A stretch of 64,000 nt of DNA from Typha latifolia (taxonomy: Eukaryota; Streptophyta; Magnoliopsida; Poales; Typhaceae), in the NCBI GenBank assembly GCA_019914945.1, contig CM034111.1:9301496-9365495 (forward strand). Direction: 5' to 3'. The notes beneath the pieces were generated by a model. That model saw only the letters and a program-made list of their open reading frames with translations. It was not told the DNA's origin and did no database searches. Within the stretch, counting starts at the first letter, position 1. Every line of letters begins with the position of its first letter. Made by a program: the position numbers and the translations under genes. This document shows positions 22,700 to 32,676 of this stretch, piece by piece.

Positions 22700-24060
22700 T
22701 ATAGTAAGAGGTCATAAGATCAACTCCAATCCGAAATAATATTATGGAAAAATTATTTGATGGTTTAGTGGTTTGACTCGATTCGGTTGATAACTTGACA
22801 GTGCTGTTAGCTTGGAGGAATAGCTCGGCAGTACAACAGTTTGGAGCAGATCTCGACAACGTTTGGTTTGGAACAATTGTTCGGCGACGCATATGGCTTA
22901 AAGCCTAAACTATCTAGCCCAATGCTGGTTTGGGCAATGAGTTTTGAGTTGAGGTGGTGACTTATGTAAGCCATCTTATCAACCAATTACTTTCGTATGC
23001 AAATAAAGGTAAAAGCGTATGGTGTGGTAAAATCCGATTGAGTAAGATTAAGATTTTTATTACTAAGAACATTACTTTTGACAAGGTACCAATATTGAAG
23101 CAAAGTCAAAAGGAAAGTTAGTTCATATGGTAATAGAAAGACATATATTATAAAACATGTGGAGTTTAAGGCAGTTAAAAGTTTGGTGGAGACTGATTCT
23201 TTAGATGACGGCATTGGAGATTTGAAGACTCAGGTTTGATAATGAGCATGAGATAAATGGGTAATACTCCGTAACAATAAGAAGGCTAAGAAGCGAGATT
23301 AGAAAGCCAACACAATATTTAGATATGTTGCCTTATGTAAATTGAAGAAGTTTTTATATAGAAGCAAAAATATAAGAGAAACCACAATTATCATTGTATT
23401 TACTTTATAAAGCTTTAAAATGGATCATTTATTTATTTGCTCTTATACGTAGATAATATGCTTACATCATTTAAGAGCAAGGTGGAGATTGATATATTGA
23501 AGCACCAATTGTATAAAGAATTTGAAATGAATGATCTTAGAGAAATTACAAAGATACTTGGCATGAAAATTGAATGAGATAGCAGAAAGGAGACAGTGTC
23601 CTTAGCATAGAAATGATATTAGAAAAAGACATTTCAATAGTTTGGCAATAATAATAAGACAAAACTAGTTAATACATCATTGACACCTCACTTTAGATTA
23701 AGTGCAACGATATCACTAAGCACAAAAGTCGAAAAAAAAATTATGTCTAAAATACCCTATGCTAACACAGTTGGAAGCCCGTTGTATGCAACAGAGTGTA
23801 CCAAGCCTGATATCTTATATGCAGTACTTTAGTTGATCTGGCTGGCTAGTGAGTATAAGACTTTAGGTGGTGTATCTAGGGTGCTAGTTGAGATGTAAAG
23901 TAGAAATGTGAAAGACATAGTTATGCATTATGAGAAACTAGGCTTAGACTGATGGCTATGACTAATGTAGATGATAATGGAAGATTGCTAGGGCTTAAGT
24001 TGTTGTGCCACCAGAGATGAATGGAGGCTGAAGGTGGAAATTATGATTGAGTGAAAGCCA
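22700..24060 (+). mobile_element. degenerate copia-type retrotransposon fragment
   Basis: With stops and frame changes, + strand translation gives late copia pol: LLLYVDNMLTSFKSKVEIDI near 23438-23500 (YVDD box altered to YVDN), then LYKEFEMNDLREITKILGMK, then PHFRLSATISLS and PYANTVGSPLYATECTKPDI near 23690-23810. No intact ORF, gag or clear LTR pair is visible. 22700-22980, with repeated TTTGGAGC/GGTTTGG words, may be LTR-derived, but this is uncertain. Confidence 0.7.
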
Positions 24061-24600
24061 AGTAGTTGACAGAGGATGATAATAATATATGTATACGAAT
24101 TTGTGATTTAATTACTAAAATCAATAACTCCAGAACAGAGCTGTTAATTCCTAGTTACAATAGCATCTCTTTATATAGACTTATCCTAATTCCTTGATAG
24201 CATTACAGGACAACAACAAAACTTAAAAAGATAGGAGGACTCTTATACTAAAGGTACTGGTACAGCAATTAAACTAAATAGAACCAAGACTCATTCATAC
24301 TAAAAAAATGACAAGTTAGACTGATAGCAGAAATTCTATCCTTTTGTTACTTTGAAAGAAATTGTTCCCAAGTTATCTGTCACCTGGATAGGGAGACTCT
24401 TATGGATTATAATACTCATATAATTTCATCCTTCCTCTTCCTCTTTTCTCTTATTCCTCCTTTTCTCTTCCAACTTCTTTGTGGTTACAAAGCCCATCAC
24501 TATGGCAAAGAGCTGCATAATATAGTATAGAATAATTCCTACTTCAAATTCAAAACCATTTTAAAATAAAAATGTGAGAGAGACTTCCAAATCTCAAAAT
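24061..24600. other. intergenic, no gene seen
   Basis: AT-rich sequence after the copia fragment with no recognisable coding potential. From about 24609 onward the sequence matches the far upstream region of XTH-H (31238 onward) and belongs to the G/H duplication unit. Confidence 0.45.
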
Positions 24601-24733
24601 CACAGGGGACAGACAGCCCCTGACAGGATAAAGCGAACTCTCATACTTCCAGCTGGAAATTGCAATTAACTTTTACTTTTTCTCGAATAAAATTTGATCA
24701 ATGCAACCACGCCAATGCAATCAAACCCTAAAG

Positions 24734-25186
24734 TAGGGGTGTAAGAATGTTTACCCTCAACTCGAGTTGAGCTCCAGCCTAGCTATATCTAGTTCAAACT
24801 GAGTCCGAGCTTAATTAGAGGAGGAGGAAGAGAGGATGATAAGGATGACAACTTGCTGAGGTCGGAAGAAAATGAGGAGGCCGAATAAAAAAGAAGACGG
24901 CAGTTTGCTGAGGTTGGAGGAGCATGTCGATGCTAAAGTTAAGGCTGATGCTGATATAAGGAGGCCGCTGGAATAGGCCGGAGTACCCAATCTACAGAGG
25001 AGGAGGAAGAGGAAAGATAGTCATTGAATCAAATATCTAATAATTATATCTATATATATATATATTACATTTAAGCCGAATAAGTTTTAACTTAGACTCG
25101 ACTTGAAATTTAAATCGAGTCTTAAAAAGTAAACTCGGACTCTGCTCAGCTCATGTCAAACTGAGCAGTTTAGTCTAACACCCATA
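24734..25186. mobile_element. hAT-like nonautonomous element 2, in the XTH-G promoter
   Basis: The 453-bp element begins TAGGGGTGTAAGAATG; the other end, read inward, is TATGGGTGTTAGACTAAAC. Flanks CCCTAAAG (24726-24733) and CCGTAAAG (25187-25194) match at 7 of 8 positions. The paralogous region before XTH-H reads AATTAAAGCGTAAAGAC near 31391 with no insertion, so the element arrived after the G/H duplication. The interior has GAGTTGAGCTCCAGCC-like words and no transposase. Confidence 0.75.
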
Positions 25187-25368
25187 CCGTAAAGACATCA
25201 TCATTTATTCATTCGTTCACCGCGTGCTCCAGATCCCAAAACACGTTCTGCCCTCTTCCACCAGAAGCACAGATGCCTTCTCCTCTGTTGACAACTCATA
25301 AGCATTATAATACAAAAGAGTGAAGCATCCCACTTCCTTCCTACTTCACATCCCATTCCATCACCTCC

Positions 25369-25376
25369 TATATAAA
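25369..25376 (+). promoter_or_regulatory. TATA box of XTH-G
   Basis: TATATAAA about 70 bases before the ATG at 25444, same context as in E and H. Confidence 0.65.
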
Positions 25377-25443
25377 CCCACCATCCTCCAGACTCTCTAC
25401 TACATCACTTGCTCCTCCTCATTCTATTCTCCACCACTTCAAC

Positions 25444-26447
25444 ATGGCTTCGTCTTCCTCTTCCAATGCTCTCATGGCCCTGCCATTTGCTCTCTTAGCT
25501 TGTTCGTCCCTTCTCGCCATTGCCTCTGCTGGCAATTTCTATCAAGACTTCGACATCACCTGGGGTGATGGCCGTGGCAAGATTCTCAACAATGGCGATC
25601 TCCTCTCCCTCTCCCTTGACAAGACCTCTGGCTCTGGCTTCCAATCCAAGAAGGAGTACCTCTTTGGCAAGATCGACATGCAACTCAAGCTTGTACCAGG
25701 AAACTCTGCTGGCACTGTCACTGCATACTATGTGAGTAGTCCTACTAGCATTTCTACCTTACCAACTTTGTTGAAAGATTAAAGTGATTAATATATGGTA
25801 TGATTCATTGCAGTTATCCTCGCAAGGACCAACCCATGATGAGATCGATTTCGAGTTCCTTGGGAACCTTAGCGGTGATCCTTACACTCTCCACACCAAT
25901 GTGTTCACCCAGGGGAAGGGGAACAGAGAGATGCAGTTCCACCTCTGGTTTGATCCCACCATGGATTTCCACACTTACTCCATCCTCTGGAATCCACAAC
26001 ATGTCATGTGAGTATTAATATAATATAATGCATCCTTATCTAATGATATTAAATTTTTACTATATATGCTGAATCTTTATATGTTTCAGTTTCATGGTGG
26101 ACAACATACCCATCAGAGATTTCAAGAATCTGGAATCCAGAGGAATCGCATTTCCAAAGAAGCAACCGATGAGGATTTACTCCAGCCTATGGAATGCAGA
26201 GGACTGGGCTACGAGGGGTGGGCTGATCAAGACGGACTGGAGCAAAGCCCCATTCACTGCATCCTATAGAGATTTCAATGCTAAAACCAGCACTACTTCG
26301 CCTGATGCTGGTTGGTTCAACCAGCAGTTGGATTCGACGAGCCAAGAGAGGATGAAGTGGGTGCAGAGCAACTACATGATCTATAACTACTGCAGTGATG
26401 CCAAACGCTTCCCTCAGGGATTGCCAGCCGAGTGCTCTATTGCTTAA
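25444..26447 (+). CDS. XTH: xyloglucan endotransglucosylase/hydrolase, copy G
   Basis: Exons 25444-25731, 25814-26007 and 26090-26447 encode about 279 residues, predicted identical to copy E although on the opposite strand. In exon 3 I see one silent difference (AGGATTTACTCC against AGGATCTACTCC in E and H). Signal peptide about 1-29, [10 protein letters not shown] from residue 104, NLS after it, one C-terminal cysteine pair. The core promoter to about -130 is nearly the same as in E and H, but a 453-bp hAT-like insertion sits about 260 bases upstream of the ATG. Confidence 0.95.
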
Positions 26448-27121
26448 AGAGAATCCAACAACGAATAGAACTAGAACCCATTCTTTGATTCTTTAATCCA
26501 TTTGTAATATCATGATTTTGATGTCAGCTAGTGTACTTAATAAGAAATTTATACATGTAACACTACATTTTTCCCCCCAAATTATTCTCCAATTCAGAAA
26601 CTGAACGATAAGTTATTATGAAGGTATGCAATCTTTCTCAACAAACTGCATCTCCAATCTCTAACCAATATCTGTTAATTTTGGGACCTGTAATTTTCTC
26701 TGTCCCCTCCCTTACTTGCTCATGGGCGAAGTCGCGCAAGGCACTTTGGCAAAGAGCTGCCCGGGCTAGAATCATTTCAGATGAACTCCTTGCGAAGCTT
26801 ATGTTCTGATCATTGACCCCAAATTGTTGGAAGAGAGCCCCGCAGAATAGAAGAACGTCTTGTTTGGCAAATTTCTAGGTAAGACTCCACAGCTTCATGT
26901 TGTTCGTGTAGAGCTTATGAAACAATGGAGTCTGGGTGGTGCCTTGTTCTAATTTCTGGCAAGTCAGAAGGATTCTTCCTCTTTCAGTTTAATAATGAGG
27001 AAGACATAGTTACCATTCTTACCGGGGACCTTGATTAGGTCGAGGGAGGAAACAATCGTGAAGGCCTCGACCTAGGTGTGCTTTATTGATCTCCTTGAGT
27101 ACTGGTTGCCACACACTATAG

Positions 27122-27783
27122 TAAGGGCGTAAAAGAGTGAGCCTGAGTAAGCCGGCTCCGACTCAAGCTCGGCTCGAAATTAATTTTGAACTTTAGAATT
27201 GGGCTTAGGCTTGACTCAACTCAACTCGAGCTGAGCCCGAGCCGGGCCAGATCGAGCTCGAGCCGAGTTCGAACCTAAAATGAGCCTATCATCAAGCCTC
27301 ATTCAAGCTGAGCTGGATTGAGCCGAACTAAGCCAAATCGAGCCCAAGCCAAGCCGAAGAAGGAGAAGGAGAAGGAGGAGGAGGAGGAGGAGGATGCAGG
27401 CTGGCGGGGCACCGTGACGGCTTGCCCCTGCCGAAGGAGGAGGAGGAGAAGGAGGAGGAGGCAGGGCACTGCGGCCGCCGCTGCCAAGGGAGGAGGCAGC
27501 ACCACTGGTCCACTGTGGCACCACGGCTGCTTGCCGCTGCCGAAGGAGGAGGAGGTGGCAGCTATGGCATTGCTGCTGCAGATGGAGGAGGAGGAGGAGG
27601 AGGAGGAAGAGGAGGTGGGGCACCTTAATGAGACTATCGAGCCAGCTCTAGCTCAGGCTCGGCTCGATATTAATTTTGAGCCAATTTTAGCGGCTCGGGC
27701 TCAGCTCAGCTTTGACCGAGCCAAGTCAGACTCGAGCTTCAGCCGAGCCGAGCCTGAGCTGCTCGTCGAGCTTGACAGCCCTA
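27122..27783. mobile_element. hAT-like nonautonomous element 3
   Basis: The 662-bp element has ends TAAGGGCGTAAAAGAG and (inward from the right) TAGGGCTGTCAAGCTCGACG. It is flanked by a perfect 8-bp duplication CACTATAG (27114-27121 and 27784-27791). Deleting it with one flank restores WLPHTIVGRLL in the host LINE ORF1. The interior is GAGCC/GGCTC-rich with a GGAGGA low-complexity core; the open frames there are not genes. Confidence 0.85.
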
Positions 27784-27856
27784 CACTATAGTTGGTAGAC
27801 TGCTGCTTATTGATGACACCACCATGTGACTAATAGGAACTCGACCTCTCCAAACC

Positions 27857-28034
27857 TATAAAGTATGGTTTCCTCCTTGGCCCTGATTAGGTATGTTAGG
27901 TTTTATTTATACTTATATAATTGATAAATTATATTTTAAAACATAATTTTTATTCATGTAATGTGTTTAGATTTTATGTATAAGCATGTAGAAATTAGGA
28001 TAAGTATAAAGTATGGTTTCCTCCTTGGCCCTGT
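27857..28034. repeat. 26-bp direct repeat flanking a 150-bp step
   Basis: AAAGTATGGTTTCCTCCTTG plus GCCCTG occurs at 27859-27884 and again at 28009-28034, immediately before solo-LTR element B. This marks a small local duplication at or near the insertion point and may explain why B lacks a clean target duplication. Confidence 0.6.
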
Positions 28035-28809
28035 TAGATTTCTAGTGTTGGCAATTGTGTACAAAATATTCTAAATATTTTTATACATGTACATGAGCAT
28101 TTATATAAGTTCTGAAAATATTTATATTAAAATTTTTTAAGATTAGAGGAGAAAAGTTTCTGTATTCGCATTGCGTTCGAACGTGCACTAAGGAGTTTAA
28201 AGATACAGAGAACGCGTTAAGGCGGTTCGAACGAGTGCATAGGCGTTCGCAGATACAGAGAACGCATGTACTGGCATTCGCATATATAGAGAATGCATTC
28301 AGGCTGTTCAAATGCATGCATAAACGTTCGCAAATACAGAGAATATCTTTTTGCCGTTCAAACATAGTCAAGGGTCGTTCGAACGCACTCTACATACGTT
28401 TACAACACGTTCACACATACAGAGGAGTGTATTTGCGCATTCGAACTCAACCAATGAAAATGAATTCATCGCGCTCGAACGCATATGGGCCCGTTCGAAC
28501 GTACCTGAGAAACAAGTCAGCCCGTTCGGGCCGCGTTCAAACACACCTACGTAATGTCCAAAATTTTGGAGAAACAAAGTCGTGGGGATCGACGAGTTGT
28601 TTTGTGAGTCGATCTTGTAACTGCTAGAATTTTAGTGATTGATTTTGATCCTAGTTTGGATCCGTGATTTTTTTTTCGTTTAGATTTTTCTATGTAAAAA
28701 TCTTGTTCATCTTTGATTTTATTTTTAATATTTATTCCTCATTTATTTAAGCAAAAGGGTGATATTATTGCCTAGGATTTAGATACATACGTGTATCTAG
28801 ATTTTTTCA
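28032..28809. mobile_element. solo-LTR-like element B
   Basis: The 778-bp segment begins TGTTAGATTTCTAGTG and ends CTAGATTTTTTCA, in the same orientation as element A and matching it over both ends (TGTGTACAAAATA at the left, GATACATACGTGTATCTAG at the right). The interior has about ten TTCGAACG-like words at 28160-28545. Flanks GGCCC and AACCC agree at only 3 of 5 bases, so the target duplication is weak. Confidence 0.65.
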
Positions 28810-29387
28810 AACCCAGGTCTAACTAGAGTCAAGGTAAGAAGGTTAGCATTCAACCAACCTAAGTGACTCAGGTTGACCGAGTAAGGGCTAACAGCTTTGA
28901 GGCAAACGGGAACAATAATGATCTAGGTGTGTGCACATCACTTATATTGGTCCAGCTTCTATTTTCATCCCGGACAAACTTGTCTGGATGCCATTGCCAT
29001 CCAGTGTCTTCTCGTGTAAGTTAGCGTACTGTTCATTATCGAATGGGAATTGGCTCAACTCCTCCTCATCGGCTGATCAAAAGCGAATCTAGAAACTGAT
29101 CTGGAAAGTCACTAAAGCTGTCACTATAAAGTCAGCTTATGACGGAGTAACTCGAGTATGCCTTTGCTTTCTTGGGTGCATTTAAAAGGTAAGGAATGAT
29201 GTAATCTTTAGAGAAAGCAAACCACTCATGTGAGCACAAAAATAGATGTGCTTAAGCAGTGGTTTCTTCGAGCAGATTTAGATACAGAAGGAAGTCCTGA
29301 TCAAGAAGAAAGCACTCCAGAGAACATAAATCCAGGAAACATTATCTATTGAATAGATGCCGCTTGGCAAGGTGGCCTAGTGGGAGG

Positions 29388-30732
29388 TGAAGAAACCCCT
29401 AGACATACGTATGTATCTAAATCTTAGGCAATGATATCACTTGTTTGCTTAAGTAAAAGTTCGAAAAAATATTAAAAATGAAAGCAGAGATGAACACTAA
29501 GATTTTAATGTGGAAAGACCCAAACGGGAAAAAACTACGGATCCAAACTCGGATCAAAACCAATCACTAGAATAGTAACAGTTACAAAACTGACTCACAA
29601 GACAAACCATCGATCCTCACGACTTTGTTCTTCTCAGTCTTGCTCGTTAGAATCCACGATTCACTGCTTCTCATGATTGATATCCAACCTCAATAGCCCT
29701 CGAGATTGATCTTTCGTCTAGATAGCCCTTAAGATGAAAGATTAAGCTTTTTAGAAGAGTAGGACCTTAGTTGAAGAACCGATGTAGCCTCAAGAAGTCT
29801 CCTTCAAAATTGCTTCTTCAACCACCCTAGAGTTAGAGCATCACTATACTTATATAAGATCTCCAAGATAGAGCCAAATCCAAGTCTTATCCGAACTCAC
29901 GAAAGTCCAAAAATTACAAACTTCGTAGGTGCATTCGAACGCGGCTCGGGTGCGACCTGACTTGATCTCAGGTGTGTTCGAACGGGCCCAAGTGTGTTCG
30001 AACGCAACAACCTGATTTTCACAGGTTGCGTTCGAACGTGCTTGTGAACGCTGGTCTTTGTTTGTGTGAACGCATGTACCCGTGTTCGAACGCGCTTGTG
30101 AACGTTGCTCTCTGTCTGTGTGAACGCGTGAGCCCGCGTTCGAACGCGCTTGTGAACGTTGCTCTTTGTCTGTGTGAATGCATGTACTCGCGTTCGAACG
30201 CGATTGTGAATGCTGCTCTCTGTTTGTGTGAATGCGTGAGCCCGCGTTTGAACGCGCTTGTAAACACTGCCTCTCTATCGTGTGAACGTGTGAGCCCATG
30301 TTCGAACGCGCTTCGAAACGCTGCTCTCTGTCTGTGTGAATGCATGTACCCGCGTTCGAATGTGTTTGTGAACGCTGCTCTCTATCTGTGTGAACGCATG
30401 TACCCACGTTCGAACGCGCTTGTGAACGCTACTATCTGTCTGTGTGAACGCATGTACCTGCATTTGAAAGTGCTTGTGAACGCTGCTCTCTGTCTGTTTG
30501 AACGCATGAGCCCACATTCGAACGCACTTATGAACGCTGCTCTTTGTCTGTGTAAACGCATGAGAACGCGCTGCGAACGCGGTGTGAACGCGATGTAAAC
30601 TTATAAACTTTTCTCCAATAATCTTGCAATTCTTCAAAACAGATACTTTCTAAACTTGTATAAAAGCTCATATATATGTATAAATACACTTAGAATATTT
30701 TGTACACAATTGCCAACAATAAAAATCTAATA
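29388..30732. mobile_element. solo-LTR-like element C with expanded minisatellite
   Basis: The 1345-bp segment lies in inverse orientation to A and B and is flanked by perfect 5-bp duplications GGAGG (29383-29387 and 30733-30737). Read on the minus strand it begins TATTAGATTTTTATTG and ends GGGGTTTCTTCA. Removing it with one GGAGG restores the LINE RNase H frame as DAAWQGGLVGGIGIFIS, so both ends are exact. It is larger than A and B because of a 54-bp tandem array at about 30028-30570. No internal coding region, PBS or PPT is visible. Confidence 0.85.
30028..30570. repeat. 54-bp minisatellite, about ten units
   Basis: The unit is GTTCGAACGCGCTTGTGAAC, then GCTGCTCTCTGTCTGTGTGA, then ACGCATGTACCCGC, 54 bases with scattered point changes. 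Because 54 is divisible by three, long frames stay open on both strands, including a 208-codon one on + with an 18-residue periodicity. This reflects the repeat and is not evidence of a protein. Confidence 0.9.
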
Positions 30733-31130
30733 GGAGGCATTGGAATCTTTATTAGCTCCTATCTGAACCAAGTCATAGAAGGCAAATCCATATTCTTAGA
30801 AACTGTCAGAGCGCTCTCCAGGGAGAGGCATTGGCTCTTTTACGTGGCCTAGAAAGGGTTCAATCCTTTGCGACGGAGGAGGATTGTTGGATCTTCTCAG
30901 ATTCGCAGACAGTCCTCAATGCAGTCAATGGTCATAATTTTCAACTGGACCGATAATCAATGAATGTATCAGGTGGATTAATACTCTCTCCTTTGTTAGA
31001 GCTGTGTATACTGAGTAGGTGTAACAACTATTAGGCTTATCTCCTAGCTAGTTATGTTATTCGTGAGTGTAGCAAGATCCACCTCAAAGTCTTGAATGTA
31101 ATACTTCTAATTAATAAATATGAAAAAAAA

Positions 31131-31600
31131 AAACTTCTAATCCCCTGCGAGGTCTTATAAATTTTCAACTAACATCGAGAACGAATCACTTTCGTAATTA
31201 TTTTAAAACTCACTTCTTCCTACGTTGAATTTAAACAGACAACTCCTGACCGGATAAAGCGAATTCTCCTACTTCCAGCTGGACATTGCAATTAACTTTT
31301 CACGAGACGACCACTTTTTCTCGAATAAAGATTAATCAATAATTTCCCTCGAAAGAAACTTCACGCCCAGATCTAAAACCACATCAACGCAATTAAAGCG
31401 TAAAGACTTCATTCATGCATTCCTTCATACACCGCGTGCTCCAGATTCCAAACACGTTCTCCCCTCTTCCAAGTTTTAAATTAATCCACCACAAGCACTG
31501 CTGTCTTCTCTCTGTTGACAACTCATAAGCATTATAATAGTACAAAAGAGTGAAGCATCCCACTTCCTTCCTACTTCGCATCCCATTCCATCACCTCCTA
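31131..31600. other. upstream region of XTH-H
   Basis: From about 31238 (ACAGACAACTCCTGACCGG) the sequence parallels the XTH-G upstream region from 24609, but without the 453-bp hAT-like insertion and with some extra bases near 31302-31365. Confidence 0.6.
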
Positions 31601-31608
31601 TATAAATC

Positions 31609-31616
31609 CACCACCC
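31609..31616 (+). promoter_or_regulatory. TATA box of XTH-H
   Basis: TATATAAA about 60 bases before the ATG at 31674, same context as E and G. Confidence 0.65.
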
Positions 31617-31673
31617 TCCCTACTCTCTACTACATCACTACCTCCTCCTCATTGCATTCTCCACCACTTCAAC

Positions 31674-32676
31674 ATGGCTTCGTCTTCCTCTTCCAATGCT
31701 CTCATGGCCCTGCCATTTGCTCTCTTAGCTTGTTCGTCCCTTCTCGCCATTGCCTCTGCTGGCAATTTCTATCAAGACTTCGACATCACCTGGGGTGATG
31801 GCCGTGGCAAGATTCTCAACAATGGCGATCTCCTCTCCCTCTCCCTTGACAAGACCTCTGGCTCTGGCTTCCAATCCAAGAAGGAGTACCTCTTTGGCAA
31901 GATCGACATGCAACTCAAGCTTGTACCAGGAAACTCTGCTGGCACTGTCACTGCATACTATGTGAGTAGTCCTACTAGCATTTCTACCTTACCAACTTTG
32001 TTGAAAGATTAAAGTGATTAATATATGGTATGATTCATTGCAGTTATCCTCGCAAGGACCAACCCATGATGAGATCGATTTCGAGTTCCTTGGGAACCTT
32101 AGCGGTGATCCTTACACTCTCCACACCAATGTGTTCACCCAGGGAAGGGGAACAGAGAGATGCAGTTCCACCTCTGGTTTGATCCCACCATGGATTTCCA
32201 CACTTACTCCATCCTCTGGAATCCACAACATGTCATGTGAGTATTAATATAATATAATGCATCCTTATCTAATGATATTAAATTTTTACTATATATGCTG
32301 AATCTTTATATGTTTCAGTTTCATGGTGGACAACATACCCATCAGAGATTTCAAGAATCTGGAATCCAGAGGAATCGCATTTCCAAAGAAGCAACCGATG
32401 AGGATCTACTCCAGCCTATGGAATGCAGAGGACTGGGCTACGAGGGGTGGGCTGATCAAGACGGACTGGAGCAAAGCCCCATTCACTGCATCCTATAGAG
32501 ATTTCAATGCTAAAACCAGCACTACTTCGCCTGATGCTGGTTGGTTCAACCAGCAGTTGGATTCGACGAGCCAAGAGAGGATGAAGTGGGTGCAGAGCAA
32601 CTACATGATCTATAACTACTGCAGTGATGCCAAACGCTTCCCTCAGGGATTGCCAGCCGAGTGCTCTATTGCTTAA
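31674..32676 (+). pseudogene. XTH: XTH copy H, frameshifted by a 1-base deletion in exon 2
   Basis: Exons 31674-31961, 32044-32236 and 32319-32676 match copy G almost base for base, but exon 2 is 193 instead of 194 bases. Near 32141 it reads CCCAGGGAAGGGG where G has CCCAGGGGAAGGGG, one G fewer in a run. The frame changes after HTNVFTQ and reaches a stop at 32245-32247, after the catalytic motif but before most of the acceptor-site region and the C-terminal extension. Splice sites, promoter and the rest of the CDS look intact, so this is either a very young pseudogene or a homopolymer error in the assembly. Confidence 0.9.

Larger units (their letters stand above)
26810..31130 (+). mobile_element. 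degenerate LINE on + strand, host of three nested insertions
   Basis: Ordered L1-type fragments on +. ORF1-like DUF4283 region at about 26880-27120 (VELMKQWSLGGALF, SFSLIM/FQFNNEEDMVTILTGDL, then YWLPHTIVG across the hAT-like insertion and LLLIDDTTM). A late ORF2 part at about 29100-29390 (VTKAVTIKSAYDGVTR, IDAAWQGGLVGG). RNase H continues after the second solo LTR at 30738-31000 (IGIFISSYLNQVIEGKSIFL, REALALLRGLERVQSF, CWIFSDSQTVLNAVNG). Most of ORF2 is deleted. An A-run at about 31118-31130 is the likely 3' tail. Together with its insertions it occupies the whole gap between XTH-G and XTH-H. Confidence 0.8.

Noticed and set aside
27318..27791. 157-codon Glu-rich frame
   Set aside because: GGAGGA low-complexity core of hAT-like element 3; it runs through the element end into the flank.
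28160..30560. GTTCGAA words resembling the B box of tRNA genes, suggesting SINEs
   Set aside because: No A box at the right spacing and no tRNA-like fold seen; the words come from the tandem arrays.
30028..30570. Regularly spaced repeats that could recall a CRISPR array
   Set aside because: Units are contiguous diverged 54-mers with no unique spacers, in plant nuclear DNA with no cas genes.
29972..30598. 208-codon open frame with an 18-residue repeat, like a repeat protein
   Set aside because: It is the 54-bp minisatellite read in frame; several other frames on both strands are equally open, and it lies inside a transposable element.
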